Positions 1 through 10,600 of a stretch of DNA of 64,000 nt are shown in pieces; position 1 is the first letter of the stretch; every line of letters begins with the position of its first letter. Source of the stretch: Pleionea sediminis (GTDB taxonomy: Bacteria; Pseudomonadota; Gammaproteobacteria; Enterobacterales; Kangiellaceae); contig NZ_SUNB01000001.1 in NCBI RefSeq assembly GCF_007570825.1, forward strand, positions 248,001-312,000, read 5' to 3'. The notes beneath the pieces were generated by a model, which saw only the letters and a program-made list of their open reading frames with translations, was not told the DNA's origin and did not search any database. Position numbers and translations under genes: made by a program.

Positions 1-2
1 CA

Positions 3-110
3 GTATGGGACGGTCGCATGTCGTATCAACTCTCGACGATTATTCATTTTTGCACTAAAGCCCGCTATTTTCTCACTTTTCAGGAAATCGAACAAATACT
101 TGAATCGTAG
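3..110 (+). CDS. possible 3' end of an upstream gene (partial)
   Basis: Reading from base 3, a frame stays open for 35 codons and stops with TAG at 108-110. The peptide is mixed in composition, begins VWDGRMSYQL and ends EIEQILES, which looks like an ordinary protein C-terminus. Frame 1 is also open here, to a stop near 180, so coding is not proven. I do not recognise the family. About 90 bases separate the stop from the deformylase start. Nothing else is visible in the first 200 bases. Confidence 0.3.
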   Translation, partial: VWDGRMSYQLSTIIHFCTKARYFLTFQEIEQILES

Positions 111-201
111 GGTATCAACTTTGATAATAGACCTTTTGGGTAATCAACGAGTTGAGAACAACTCTAATGTTTCCAAATAGCAATTCAAAGAGAATGATTG
201 A

Positions 202-726
202 ATGACAGCACGCACGCTCCTCAAAATGGGACATCCACTTCTACTTCAACAAGCGGAAGCCGTTGTAGAGTTTAATTCACCTGAGCTTGACGATCTGATT
301 TTAGACATGTACGACACGATGAGAGAAAATAACGGCGCCGGCTTGGCTGCCCCTCAAATTGGAGTATCGAAACAGGTCGTCATTTTTAGTGTTGATGGCA
401 ACCCAAGGTATCCCGACGTCGAGCCCGTCCCGGATACGGTTTTGATCAATCCAAAAATCGAAATTCTTGACGAGTCTACCGAGAGTGACTGGGAAGGATG
501 CTTATCTATTCCGGGAATGCGTGGTCTTGTTGCTCGCCCTAAAAAAATACAATACAGTGGCTTTAATCAAAAAGGAGAATCTTTTTCGGTCGAAGCCGAG
601 GGATTTCATGCTAGAGTCGTCCAGCATGAAGTTGATCATTTGTTAGGAATCTTATATCCATACAGAATAAAGGATTTGCGATATTTTGGGTTTGAAGATG
701 AACTTTTCAGGTCAGATCAGTCGTAA
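202..726 (+). CDS. def: peptide deformylase
   Basis: Removes the N-formyl group from the initiator methionine of nascent proteins in the cytoplasm, using a bound metal ion (Fe2+ in the family). All three family motifs are present: GAGLAAPQIG at about residues 45-54, EGCLS with metal-ligand Cys100, and QHEVDH with His142, Glu143 and His146. At 174 residues it has normal length. An AAAGAG stretch a few bases upstream supports the ATG. It lies alone and not beside fmt, the usual partner of def, so it may be a second deformylase of this genome; that is inference from context only. Confidence 0.93.
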   Translation: MTARTLLKMGHPLLLQQAEAVVEFNSPELDDLILDMYDTMRENNGAGLAAPQIGVSKQVVIFSVDGNPRYPDVEPVPDTVLINPKIEILDESTESDWEGCLSIPGMRGLVARPKKIQYSGFNQKGESFSVEAEGFHARVVQHEVDHLLGILYPYRIKDLRYFGFEDELFRSDQS

Positions 727-782
727 TTTCAATAAAATCCAACTATCATTAAACTAGCACGTTTATTTCACGGGGAGATATC

Positions 783-1367
783 ATGGAGTGGATTGCAGGC
801 TTATTAATACTCGCCGCTACTGCGGCTATCGCTTACACTTTTGGTAAAAATCAGGCGCCAGCTCAGCAGAAAATTGATGAACTGGAAAATGTTATTATCG
901 AAAAAGACACCGAACTACAACAATACCGTCAAAGAGTGAGTTATCACTTTGAAAAAACAGCTCAGTTGTTCGGCAAAGTGACCGAAAATTATCAAGAGCT
1001 CTATCAACACATGGCTCAAAGCTCTGAACATTTGATTGGTGCTCAGCCTTTCAAAAATGCGATGGAGCATAAACCAACGACACCTGAAATCGAAAATGAA
1101 TTTCGCGGCGAAGATACCTTTAGCAGTGAGCAATATTATCATGCGCACGACTATCGAAATCAGGAGAAAAAATCATCAGAGTCTGAGAATGAAGAGCCAA
1201 CGGCCAAAGCCGAAATACCACAAGAAGAATTGGCTGAAAATGCAGATAATGTGATTCAACTTGGAAAACAAGGTGAACAAACCGGTGAACGGCCTCTCGA
1301 TTACGCGGTAAAAGAAAAAGGCGTTATTAACCATAATAGCCTTAACATGGATAACGTTAAAACCTGA
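783..1367 (+). CDS. zapG: ZapG/YhcB family inner-membrane protein (DUF1043)
   Basis: A small envelope protein linked in enterobacteria to cell division and envelope growth. An N-terminal membrane segment (about residues 3-20, IAGLLILAATAAIAYTFG) is followed by a predicted coiled coil (about 30-85), the usual layout of DUF1043. The remaining C-terminal part is acidic, low in complexity and probably disordered; at 194 residues the protein is longer than the roughly 130 of E. coli YhcB. It sits directly upstream of degQ-degS, as in E. coli, and is closed by a clear intrinsic terminator, so it is probably its own transcription unit. An AGGGAG-like ribosome site (GGGGAG) precedes the ATG. Confidence 0.85.
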   Translation: MEWIAGLLILAATAAIAYTFGKNQAPAQQKIDELENVIIEKDTELQQYRQRVSYHFEKTAQLFGKVTENYQELYQHMAQSSEHLIGAQPFKNAMEHKPTTPEIENEFRGEDTFSSEQYYHAHDYRNQEKKSSESENEEPTAKAEIPQEELAENADNVIQLGKQGEQTGERPLDYAVKEKGVINHNSLNMDNVKT

Positions 1368-1393
1368 TCTCATTCTGTTTTAAATACTTAAAG

Positions 1394-1426
1394 AATCCCG
1401 CTTCAGCGGGATTTTTGTTTTTTATT
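1394..1426 (+). terminator. intrinsic terminator after zapG
   Basis: A perfect 8-bp stem, AATCCCGC/GCGGGATT, with a TTCA loop (1394-1413) is followed by a T-rich tract. It lies 26 bases after the zapG stop. Confidence 0.88.
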
Positions 1427-1503
1427 GCTCTTGAAAAAATGATTGCGAACCTTAAATACAATTTCAGGTCTCAGTTAAGTCATTAATCTTCGAGGAATTA
1501 ATA

Positions 1504-2838
1504 ATGAAATCATGGGTTTGGTCCCTCGCTTTAATTTTAGCTAGCACCTGGGCTGGCTCCATTAGCAGCAGGTTACCGCAGCAAGTTGGAACAACACCTC
1601 TGCCAAGCCTTGCACCAATGCTTGAAAAAGCTAATCCAGCCGTGGTCAATATTGCAACCTCAGCCACGATTGAAACACCACTTACCCGCGATCCTTTTTT
1701 CGGCTTCCTGATTCCAGGACAGCGTCAACGCCAGGCAAACAGTTTAGGTTCAGGCGTGATTATTGATGCTGACAAGGGAATGATTTTAACAAACCACCAT
1801 GTCATTCATGGCGCCGATGAAATTCAAGTGACATTGGAAGATGGTCGAGAACTCAATGCTAAAGTTGTCGGTTCTGATGAGGAAACTGACGTTGCCCTAC
1901 TGCAAGTAGAAGCAAACGATTTAATCGCTATTCCACTCGGCGACTCAGATGCACTACGAGTCGGTGACTTTGTTGTGGCTATTGGCAATCCCTTCAGCCT
2001 GGGGCATTCTGTCACTTCTGGTATTGTTAGCGCCAAAGGCCGTTCTGGCCTCGGTATTGAGCGCTTTGAAGATTTTATTCAGACAGATGCTGCCATCAAT
2101 CCGGGCAACTCGGGTGGCGCTTTAGTCAATTTAAATGGCGAACTCATTGGTATAAACACGGCGATCCTAGGGCCAAAAGGAAACATCGGCATTGGTTTTG
2201 CGATTCCCATTAACTTGGCAAAAACCATTACTCAGCATTTGGTCGACTATGGCGAAGTGCGTCGCGGTCTAATCGGAATTGCGGTACAAGAGTTAACCCC
2301 CTCACTCGCTCGTGCACTCCGAGTAAAAGACAATATTGGTGTCGTTGTTACCGAAGTAAGTCCTGATTCGTCAGCTGCAAAAGCAGGCATTCAAACAACT
2401 GATATTTTACTTTCTGTTAATGGCCGAAAATTAAAAACCCCCTCAGATCTTTTGAATCAAGAAGGGTTACTTCCTGCTGGGAGCAAAATTACCTTGGAAA
2501 TGATTCGCGACAATAAACCTTTGTCCATCGATTTAACTCTTGATGAACCTAAAATTAACTTTGAGTCAGGTGACGATTTTCACCCGCTTTTAACCGGCGT
2601 CCAGCTTGGCGAGAAACAAGGCGTTGTTAGTGAACGCGCGGCGATTGAAGTTATCAGTATCGATCGACGTTCTCGCGCAGCCTATTACGGACTTCAACCA
2701 GGAGATAAAATTACTGGGGTCGGACGATATCGAGTAAGAAGCTTCGATGATTTAAAGCAGATAATGCCATCAGCTAACCGGGCCTTGCCGCTCCGAGTCA
2801 CTCGAGATAACGAACAATTCCTCATCGTTATTCGATAA
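1504..2838 (+). CDS. degQ: DegQ/DegP-type periplasmic serine protease (HtrA)
   Basis: Periplasmic protease and chaperone that degrades misfolded envelope proteins. A signal sequence (about 1-20) leads into a trypsin-like domain with catalytic His99 (TNHHVIH), Asp129 (DEETDVALL) and Ser203 (NPGNSGGAL). Two PDZ domains follow, about 255-345 and 355-440. Two PDZ domains and 444 residues fit DegQ/DegP; the position next to degS favours DegQ. The ATG is preceded by GAGGAATTAATA, a good ribosome site. A terminator separates it from the next gene. Confidence 0.93.
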   Translation: MKSWVWSLALILASTWAGSISSRLPQQVGTTPLPSLAPMLEKANPAVVNIATSATIETPLTRDPFFGFLIPGQRQRQANSLGSGVIIDADKGMILTNHHVIHGADEIQVTLEDGRELNAKVVGSDEETDVALLQVEANDLIAIPLGDSDALRVGDFVVAIGNPFSLGHSVTSGIVSAKGRSGLGIERFEDFIQTDAAINPGNSGGALVNLNGELIGINTAILGPKGNIGIGFAIPINLAKTITQHLVDYGEVRRGLIGIAVQELTPSLARALRVKDNIGVVVTEVSPDSSAAKAGIQTTDILLSVNGRKLKTPSDLLNQEGLLPAGSKITLEMIRDNKPLSIDLTLDEPKINFESGDDFHPLLTGVQLGEKQGVVSERAAIEVISIDRRSRAAYYGLQPGDKITGVGRYRVRSFDDLKQIMPSANRALPLRVTRDNEQFLIVIR

Positions 2839-2858
2839 ATAAGTCCTTCTGTAACTAT

Positions 2859-2892
2859 CCCCGGAGCTTTTTGTTCCGGGGTTTATTTGTTC
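2859..2892 (+). terminator. intrinsic terminator between degQ and degS
   Basis: A perfect 7-bp stem CCCCGGA (2859-2865) and TCCGGGG (2875-2881) with a 9-base loop is followed by TTTATTTG. It suggests that degS has its own promoter or depends on read-through. Confidence 0.75.
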
Positions 2893-2947
2893 TGAGTCCA
2901 TACTAAGGTAAAATCGAAGCAAATCACCATTATAAAAGACGAAAACA

Positions 2948-4093
2948 TTGGTATTCTGGATCAAATACATTAGTGCTGGACTTCTCGCTGCCTTTTTTTA
3001 CTTGCTCATTATTTCTGACTCTCAAGCGAGCATCGATTTACGCAAATGGCTGGCGAATCGGTTGGTTCATTCTGTAGAAGAACAGCAAAAACCCATCGTT
3101 AATCATCGGCCCTTTGCCGATCAATCAACCTATGCTGATGCAATCGCCGCTTCCGCACCTTCTGTCGTCAGTATTCAAACGGTAGGTAAAGGAAAGTTAT
3201 CCAAGAATCCAAATCCAACCAGTATTGAGGATAAATATCTCGTTAATGTCGGATTAAACGTCGGTTCTGGCGTTATTATCGATAGTCGAGGATACGTTGT
3301 TACCAATTATCACGTAGTACACGATGCTGAATCCATTAAGGTTCAACTATCGGACGGTCGGCAAAAGATTGCGACTTTAATCGGCAGCGACAGGGACACC
3401 GATATCGCATTATTACATGTTGACCTTGATAATTTGCCAACGCCCAAAATCAATAATGAAAGAAAAGTAAATACCGGCGATGTGGTCTTCGCCATTGGCA
3501 CTCCCTATGGCTACTTTGACCAAACCGTTACCATGGGTATTATCAGCGCGACTCGGTTAACAACGGCAGACTTCCCTATTTACCAAATTGATGCGGCAAT
3601 TCATCCAGGAAACTCAGGAGGAGCATTGATAAATGCGTATGGCGAAGTCATTGGAATTACCTCTCAACAACTTGCTGCGCGTGGTCAGGGTGCCGCACAA
3701 ACAGGTATTAGTTTCAGCATTCCATTTCCGGTCGTCCAGGAAATTGCATCAGATCTATTAGACGATGGTAAAGTGAGCCGAAAATGGCTTGGTTTTTCAG
3801 CCACCCAACTGTCACAACGTGGTCACGATTTGTACGCGCCCAACGAAATAGAGTATGGCCAAGGATTTGCCGTCACTAGCATTGATAAGAATGGACCTGC
3901 GGATAAGGCTGGTTTGCAATTTGGTGATTATGTGTCACACATAAATGACCAGCCAATTACCTCTATCGAACAGGTTTACCGCGTGGTTTCGCAATCAAAA
4001 CTTAATGACCAACTAACGCTTAGAGTGTACCGAGACAAAAGCAGAATGAAGGTCATTATTACGGTCGCCAAATATCCCAAATCAGCTCAATAA
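2948..4093 (+). CDS. degS: DegS-type membrane-anchored serine protease
   Basis: In the family, DegS senses unfolded outer-membrane porins through its PDZ domain and cleaves the anti-sigma factor RseA, starting the sigma-E response. The N-terminus has one hydrophobic segment (about 5-25, GLLAAFFYLLIISDSQA) that fits a membrane anchor. The catalytic triad is His122 (TNYHVVH), Asp152 (DRDTDIALL) and Ser223 (HPGNSGGAL). There is a single PDZ domain, about 280-375, against two in degQ. Length 381 is slightly above E. coli DegS (355). The start is a TTG with no strong ribosome site; no in-frame ATG lies near the N-terminus, so the start is less certain than the gene. Confidence 0.9.
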   Translation: MVFWIKYISAGLLAAFFYLLIISDSQASIDLRKWLANRLVHSVEEQQKPIVNHRPFADQSTYADAIAASAPSVVSIQTVGKGKLSKNPNPTSIEDKYLVNVGLNVGSGVIIDSRGYVVTNYHVVHDAESIKVQLSDGRQKIATLIGSDRDTDIALLHVDLDNLPTPKINNERKVNTGDVVFAIGTPYGYFDQTVTMGIISATRLTTADFPIYQIDAAIHPGNSGGALINAYGEVIGITSQQLAARGQGAAQTGISFSIPFPVVQEIASDLLDDGKVSRKWLGFSATQLSQRGHDLYAPNEIEYGQGFAVTSIDKNGPADKAGLQFGDYVSHINDQPITSIEQVYRVVSQSKLNDQLTLRVYRDKSRMKVIITVAKYPKSAQ

Positions 4094-4112
4094 GCAAGTT
4101 GGAAAACAGAGT

Positions 4113-4160
4113 TTTAGTTCACCAACCAGCCGTACTTTTGAGTGACAGGAAACCCTGTTT
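4113..4160. terminator. possible shared hairpin between convergent degS and murA
   Basis: AAAACAG (4113-4119) can pair with CTGTTTT (4154-4160), with GTTT/AAAC extending the stem after a small bulge. The loop is long, about 25-30 bases. T-rich flanks on both strands would allow a two-way terminator, but the structure is imperfect. Confidence 0.3.
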
Positions 4161-4163
4161 TGA

Positions 4164-5426
<1,263 letters not shown>

Positions 5427-5509
5427 TCAAGGCTCCGAATTGCAATCGATCTTTGGGTTTGATTTTGATGAGTCGCAGTAACGACTGTTTAGTATTTAGT
5501 TTAGACGGT

Positions 5510-5764
5510 TTAACCAACTTGTAACTTTTGCGCTTTATCCCACTCTGCGGGCGTGTAGGTCTGGATAGACAAGGCATGAATCGCACCGCTCTGGATATGC
5601 TCATTCAATACAGCATAAACCATTTGTTGTTTTTTCACGGGACGCTCGTTGGCAAAAACATCGGCAACGACACGAACTTTAAAATGACTTCCGTCGCCTT
5701 CCGCAGCTACGTCAGCTCCTTCAAAAGCCTGTTCCAGTAAATGCTTAATTTCTTCAGGCGCCAT
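5510..5764 (-). CDS. ibaG: BolA-family protein IbaG
   Basis: A small BolA-like protein of 84 residues. Family members bind monothiol glutaredoxins through a shared [2Fe-2S] cluster and are linked to iron-sulfur handling and acid stress. The BolA fold signature appears as HFKVRVVADVF followed by ERPVKKQQMVYAVL and an Ala-Leu-rich C-terminal strand. Its place just upstream of murA identifies it as IbaG (YrbA) rather than BolA. In E. coli the mla genes lie upstream of ibaG in the same operon; here the next gene is a divergent antiporter. Confidence 0.9.
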   Translation of the reverse strand: MAPEEIKHLLEQAFEGADVAAEGDGSHFKVRVVADVFANERPVKKQQMVYAVLNEHIQSGAIHALSIQTYTPAEWDKAQKLQVG

Positions 5765-6027
5765 AATACTAATACCTTTCGATCAATTCGCGTTAAAAGG
5801 GCGTAATTTTGACTGATGCATCGAGCAGTGTCCAGTTGAATAACACCCACATAACCACTTTGTACTTATGGTTATGTAAAAATTTGTCACGATTTCGTTC
5901 AGGTATTTCTTATTTAAATGCGTAGAATAGGATGCATGATGCCAATTAAAGTAAAAACCTCTTGATTCCTTTCGGAACAATCTCTTTAATGAGCGCCTTT
6001 GAATTATTTGGGGTGATATTCTAACCT

Positions 6028-7023
6028 ATGATGTTTCAGTATTTCGCACTGGTGGTTTCAGGCATTGCCCTGCTCGTCTGGAGCGCCGACAGATTTACCG
6101 ACGGTGCAGCAGCATTTGCGCGCAATCTGGGCGTTTCTCCACTTATCGTTGGATTAACCATTGTTGCGGTTGGCTCTTCAGCTCCCGAAATTCTCATCTC
6201 GCTCAACGCCTCAATTGAGGGCAAACCGGGCATGGGACTTGGGAATGCTCTGGGTTCTAATATTACCAACATCGCTTTTGTACTCGGATTTGCAGCTCTC
6301 ATAAAACCACTCCATGTCAACTCAGGCACCATAAAAAGAGAATTTCCTGTCTTACTAGGCATCACCGTATGGGCTTGTGTTCTACTAATCGACGGCGATT
6401 TAACGCCTTTTGAGTCTTGGCCACTCATTATCGCTTTAGTCCTGTACGTTGGCTGGCTCATTCACATAGGTTTAAAAACTCGAGTCCGGCAAGATTTGAT
6501 GCTCCAGGAAATCGTCGAAGAACTGCCCGATAATATGACAAATGGTAAAGCGGTTATGTGGATCATCGTTGGGATGGCCTTATTGCAACTAAGCTCAAAA
6601 ATGTTGGTTTACGGAGCATCGAATATCGCCGAGCAATTTGGCATCAGTGACATAATTATCGGCTCCACCATTATCGCCATCGGCACCAGTCTCCCCGAAT
6701 TAGCAGCAACTGTCGCTGGTGTTTTAAAGGATGAAGACGAGATGGCTCTCGGAAATGTTATTGGTTCAAACATCTTTAATATTCTGGCGGTGATGAGCTT
6801 ACCAGGCATTCTTGTGGGAATTAATTTTGAGGCAGACCTATTTAAGGTTGTTTGGTTGAATGCCGCACCTATGCTGGGTTTAACCATTGCCATGGGCATT
6901 ATGGGATATGGGTTTAGCAAACAACATGGCCACATTACGCGGTTAGAAGGTGGGCTTTTAATGGGCACATTTATCACCTGGCTTGCAATTAGCGCACTCC
7001 AGGAGATGGGGAAGCTTGGTTAA
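6028..7023 (+). CDS. yrbG: calcium/sodium antiporter, CaCA family (YrbG-like)
   Basis: An inner-membrane cation exchanger of 331 residues. The two inverted halves each carry the family alpha-repeat: GSSAPE with LGNALGSNITNI (about 50-85) and GTSLPE with LGNVIGSNIFNI (about 215-255). About ten hydrophobic segments are visible. The family exchanges Ca2+ for Na+ or H+; the substrate here is not shown by sequence. It diverges from ibaG and stands upstream of kdsD, as in E. coli. Two consecutive ATG codons start the frame. Confidence 0.9.
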   Translation: MMFQYFALVVSGIALLVWSADRFTDGAAAFARNLGVSPLIVGLTIVAVGSSAPEILISLNASIEGKPGMGLGNALGSNITNIAFVLGFAALIKPLHVNSGTIKREFPVLLGITVWACVLLIDGDLTPFESWPLIIALVLYVGWLIHIGLKTRVRQDLMLQEIVEELPDNMTNGKAVMWIIVGMALLQLSSKMLVYGASNIAEQFGISDIIIGSTIIAIGTSLPELAATVAGVLKDEDEMALGNVIGSNIFNILAVMSLPGILVGINFEADLFKVVWLNAAPMLGLTIAMGIMGYGFSKQHGHITRLEGGLLMGTFITWLAISALQEMGKLG

Positions 7024-7127
7024 TCAAGCTTTCATTCTCGAAATAAATAACCGCAATTCAAGATAACTTGGGTTATACTCGGAACGCATGAGCTAACCTT
7101 ATTCTACAAATCAACTTTTTTGCTTAT

Positions 7128-8102
7128 ATGTCTGATCACAAACGTTTTATTGAGCTTGGCCGCTCCGTAATTAATATCGAAAAGCAAGCCATAGAAAAAT
7201 TGCAGCACTCGATAAATGGCGACTTTGCTCGCGCCTGCGAGCTTCTCATTAATTGCCAAGGCCGAGTGGTCGTAACAGGCATGGGTAAATCAGGTCATAT
7301 AGCCAATAAAATTGCCGCGACATTGGCGAGTACTGGTTCTCCCGCTTTTTTTGTTCACCCCGGAGAAGCTAGTCATGGCGATCTTGGAATGATTACGCGA
7401 GGCGATGTCGTACTTGCGCTGTCGAACTCCGGTGAAACAGGAGAAATTACGGGTATTCTGCCAGTTTTAAAAAGAAAAGATGTCCCGCTTATTAGTATGA
7501 CTGGCAACAAAAATTCCACACTGGCTCAGTTATCCGACGTTAATTTAGACACCAGTGTAGAGAAAGAAGCCTGCCCATTAAATTTAGCGCCTACTGCCTC
7601 AACCACTACTGCGTTAGTGATGGGCGATGCACTTGCGGTAGCGCTACTCGATGCCAGAGGGTTTAGTCCCGACGACTTTGCTTTATCTCATCCGGGAGGC
7701 TCTCTTGGTCGAAAACTTCTGTTAAAAGTCGAAGACATTATGCATCAAGGCGATAGTGTCCCGCGCGTAACAGAACAAGTTTTATTAAAAGATGCCCTGT
7801 TAGAAATCACTCAAAAACGTCTGGGTATGACCGCTATTATCGATGATTCCGATTGTCTTAAAGGAATTTTCACCGATGGTGACTTACGGCGCTCAATTGA
7901 GAAAAAAGTCGACTTTTCCGCAACACCCATTCATCAAGTCATGACGATAAATTGTCAAACCGTTACCCCCGACATGCTTGCTGCGGAAGCTGTTCAAATT
8001 ATGGAAAAGAAAGCGATTAACTCGCTCATCGTTGTTGACAAAGATAACTGCGTCGTTGGTGCGTTAAACATGCATGATCTGCTAAAAGCTGGAGTTGTTT
8101 AA
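7128..8102 (+). CDS. kdsD: D-arabinose 5-phosphate isomerase
   Basis: Converts D-ribulose 5-phosphate to D-arabinose 5-phosphate, the first step toward Kdo in LPS. An N-terminal SIS sugar-isomerase domain (about 40-180) contains GMGKSGHIANKIAATLASTG and the SNSGET motif; two CBS domains fill about 205-324. Length 324 matches KdsD (328 in E. coli). Its stop overlaps the kdsC start by one base, so the two are translationally coupled. Confidence 0.96.
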   Translation: MSDHKRFIELGRSVINIEKQAIEKLQHSINGDFARACELLINCQGRVVVTGMGKSGHIANKIAATLASTGSPAFFVHPGEASHGDLGMITRGDVVLALSNSGETGEITGILPVLKRKDVPLISMTGNKNSTLAQLSDVNLDTSVEKEACPLNLAPTASTTTALVMGDALAVALLDARGFSPDDFALSHPGGSLGRKLLLKVEDIMHQGDSVPRVTEQVLLKDALLEITQKRLGMTAIIDDSDCLKGIFTDGDLRRSIEKKVDFSATPIHQVMTINCQTVTPDMLAAEAVQIMEKKAINSLIVVDKDNCVVGALNMHDLLKAGVV

Positions 8103-8647
8103 TGGAACTACCTAACCTTTCTGAAAAATTACTCCAAAAAGCAAAAAACATTCAACTTTTGATTATGGATGTTGACGGCGTATTGAGCGATGGGAAGGTT
8201 TACTACACTAATAGCGGTGAAGAAATTAAAAACTTTAATATTAAAGATGGTCTCGGTATAAAGCTGCTTCACAAAATAGGAATTAAAACCGCAATTATTA
8301 CTGGTAGGCACTCTGCCATTGTTGAAAAAAGAGCTCAAGAATTGGGTATTCACCATGTATTTCAAGGAACAAGCGACAAGCGTGCTGCCTTTCAATCTAT
8401 ATTAAAAAACGAAAATTTATCATCTAACCAAGTCGCCCATGTCGGTGATGACTTACCCGACTTACCATTAATGAAACAAAGTGGGTTAGGAATAGCCGTA
8501 AAAGACGCCAACTGGTTCGTTAAGCAAAATGCTGATTGGATTACAGATGATAAAGGTGGGCAAGGTGCCGTAAGAAATATTGCTGAATTACTTCTGATCA
8601 GTCGAGACATGTTGGAAGATGTATATCAGGATTATTTAACATTATGA
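8102..8647 (+). CDS. kdsC: 3-deoxy-D-manno-octulosonate 8-phosphate phosphatase
   Basis: A HAD-superfamily phosphatase that releases Kdo from Kdo-8-phosphate. The catalytic DxD motif is seen as MDVDGVLSDG near residues 22-31, TGRHS supplies motif II, and HVGDDLPDLPLM the acidic motif IV. It is a cap-less, 181-residue protein of normal length. It overlaps lptC by four bases (ATGA), extending the coupled Kdo and Lpt operon. Confidence 0.96.
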   Translation: MELPNLSEKLLQKAKNIQLLIMDVDGVLSDGKVYYTNSGEEIKNFNIKDGLGIKLLHKIGIKTAIITGRHSAIVEKRAQELGIHHVFQGTSDKRAAFQSILKNENLSSNQVAHVGDDLPDLPLMKQSGLGIAVKDANWFVKQNADWITDDKGGQGAVRNIAELLLISRDMLEDVYQDYLTL

Positions 8648-9186
8648 CGTTCAAACGTCTCGCACCTTATGCCATTGCAAGTATTGTAGTAATATTACTC
8701 ATCGTTAAATTCATGTCAGCTCCAAATAAAAGTTCGATATCCTCAACTAATGATTCTTTTACTGGTGAATATAAAATTAAAGGTATGTCGATTCAGCAAT
8801 TTGACTCACTAGGAGAAAAGATTCATGAAATTAAGGCACAAGAGTCGATAGCCTTAAATGAATCGTTGATTATTCAACAACCCATTGTCTCTACACGCGT
8901 CAACAATTCAAGTTGGACTTTAACAGCTGAAAAAGCGGTAACGAAAAACCAGTTTCAATCCCTGGAACTAAACAACCAAGTGGAAATACAGCAAACAAAA
9001 ACAAGTCTACCACTCATCATGAAAACAGACTCATTAATTTATTCCTCACAAAATAATTTGATTTCCTCATCAGCAGAAGTGTCTATTATAGACGGTACTT
9101 TTCAGTTGAAAGGTACAGGCTTTAAGCTTGACCTGAAAAACCAGTCTTATGAAATATTAAGTCAGGTCGAGGGGCAGGAACAATAA
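8644..9186 (+). CDS. lptC: LPS export protein LptC
   Basis: A bitopic inner-membrane protein that takes LPS from the LptB2FG transporter and passes it to LptA. It has one N-terminal membrane segment (about 8-25, PYAIASIVVILLIVKFMSA) and a beta-rich periplasmic domain (about 45-180) with the repeated beta-jellyroll strand pattern of the Lpt proteins. Sequence conservation in LptC is low, so the call rests on fold pattern, size (180) and position between kdsC and lptA. The stop and the lptA start overlap. Confidence 0.9.
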   Translation: MTFKRLAPYAIASIVVILLIVKFMSAPNKSSISSTNDSFTGEYKIKGMSIQQFDSLGEKIHEIKAQESIALNESLIIQQPIVSTRVNNSSWTLTAEKAVTKNQFQSLELNNQVEIQQTKTSLPLIMKTDSLIYSSQNNLISSSAEVSIIDGTFQLKGTGFKLDLKNQSYEILSQVEGQEQ

Positions 9187-9878
9187 TGAAATATTTTGCT
9201 CTCCTTTTTACCAGCTTTTTTTTCTCAGTATTTGTGTTCGCTGATGAGACTCTCAAACAATGCTCCCAATCAAAACTCACAGCCGATAGCTTGTCTGGCT
9301 CACGCGTTGATGGAGTCATTGTTCATAGAGGAAATGTCAACTACTGTGATCCCAATGCCGCTTTTTCAGCAGACAATCTGACACTTCGTCGACAGAAAGA
9401 TAATGTCGAAATGCATGCTGAAGGAACCCCCGTAAAGATGAATCAAACTTCCACCGAATTTAAACTCAATGTCAACGCAAGCTCTGTCAATTATGAGCCA
9501 CAAAAACTTCAGTTTTCATTTTTCGATAACGTCAAACTCAACCTGGAAAGCACAGCACAAAACTTTTCAGTTTCGGGCCGTCAATTACAATACCAATTTC
9601 AAAAAGACGAGAAGCTCAAACCAGCAAGCATGAGAGCTTCTGGAACCCCCTTAAAACTTGAATTGAACAATCAAACAGAAAAACTCTCTGCCGAAGCAAA
9701 ACATTTGAACTTTGACTATCAATCTAACTCTCTAACGCTTGAAGGTGATGTAAGGTTTTTGCAAGCTGGCGATTTAATTAAAGCAGAGAAGTTAATTTAC
9801 AATACAAAAGACAAGTCTTGGGAAGTACCCTCGATTAAAAACAAACGCATTGAAATAATTAAAAAATCAAAACTATGA
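9186..9878 (+). CDS. lptA: LPS transport periplasmic protein LptA
   Basis: Builds the periplasmic bridge that carries LPS to LptD. A signal peptide (about 1-19, ending VFVFA) precedes an OstA-type beta-jellyroll. The order is telling: the strand VIVHRGNV, then [21 protein letters not shown], and a later [21 protein letters not shown] repeat of the same pattern. At 230 residues it is about 45 longer than E. coli LptA (185). Two cysteines (in KQCSQ and NYCDP) lie in the early mature part and could form a disulfide. Its end overlaps the lptB start (ATGA). Confidence 0.9.
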   Translation: MKYFALLFTSFFFSVFVFADETLKQCSQSKLTADSLSGSRVDGVIVHRGNVNYCDPNAAFSADNLTLRRQKDNVEMHAEGTPVKMNQTSTEFKLNVNASSVNYEPQKLQFSFFDNVKLNLESTAQNFSVSGRQLQYQFQKDEKLKPASMRASGTPLKLELNNQTEKLSAEAKHLNFDYQSNSLTLEGDVRFLQAGDLIKAEKLIYNTKDKSWEVPSIKNKRIEIIKKSKL

Positions 9879-10600
9879 GTCAGCTAAAAGCATCACACCT
9901 TGCAAAAGCTTACAAAGGTCGAAAAGTTGTTAAAGATGTTTCGATGCAAGTGCAACGTGGCCAAATTGTTGGCTTACTTGGCCCTAATGGAGCAGGTAAA
10001 ACAACGTCCTTTTACATGATCGTTGGCTTAGTGCCTCAAGACCAAGGTTCCATAACCATTGACGATACAGATATCTCAAGCAAAGCTATGCATGAGCGAG
10101 CCCAAATGGGTATTGGCTACTTGCCACAAGAAGCGTCAATTTTCCGTAAGCTGTCGGTAACGGATAATATTATGGCAGTACTTGAATTAAGAAAGGATCT
10201 AAATGATGAACAACGCTTACATGAGTTAGAAAAATTACTAGGAGAATTTCAAATTGAGCACATTCGTAATTCTCTTGGTATGAGTCTATCCGGTGGTGAA
10301 CGGCGACGCGTTGAAATTGCGCGAGCACTGGCAAACGATCCCAAATTTATTTTACTTGACGAGCCCTTTGCTGGAGTCGACCCAATCTCAGTGAACGAAA
10401 TTAAACAAATTATTCAGCAACTTAAATTGCGAGGTCTCGGTGTTTTAATCACTGACCATAATGTGCGTGAAACACTCTCTGTTTGCGAACATGCATATAT
10501 TGTGAACGCAGGAGAGCTAATAGCTGAAGGATCTTCAACGGAAGTATTGTCAAACGAACTCGTTAAGAAAGTTTATTTAGGTAACGAATTTAACATTTAA
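9875..10600 (+). CDS. lptB: LPS export ABC transporter ATPase LptB
   Basis: The cytoplasmic ATPase that powers LPS extraction from the inner membrane with LptF, LptG and LptC. It has Walker [10 protein letters not shown]-loop, signature LSGGERRR, Walker [12 protein letters not shown] and the switch histidine in [10 protein letters not shown]. Length 241 is exactly as expected. Last gene of the tightly coupled kds-lpt run; a 220-base gap follows before rpoN, as in many relatives. Confidence 0.97.
   Translation: MSQLKASHLAKAYKGRKVVKDVSMQVQRGQIVGLLGPNGAGKTTSFYMIVGLVPQDQGSITIDDTDISSKAMHERAQMGIGYLPQEASIFRKLSVTDNIMAVLELRKDLNDEQRLHELEKLLGEFQIEHIRNSLGMSLSGGERRRVEIARALANDPKFILLDEPFAGVDPISVNEIKQIIQQLKLRGLGVLITDHNVRETLSVCEHAYIVNAGELIAEGSSTEVLSNELVKKVYLGNEFNI

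Noticed and set aside
5783-5980. 65-codon minus-strand frame between ibaG and the antiporter
   Set aside because: No ribosome site, no family resemblance and its bases look like a promoter region.
6036-6977. Two long open frames (141 and 122 codons) on the minus strand within the antiporter gene
   Set aside because: They are antisense to a protein with clear family motifs, and long membrane-protein genes often leave such frames open by chance.
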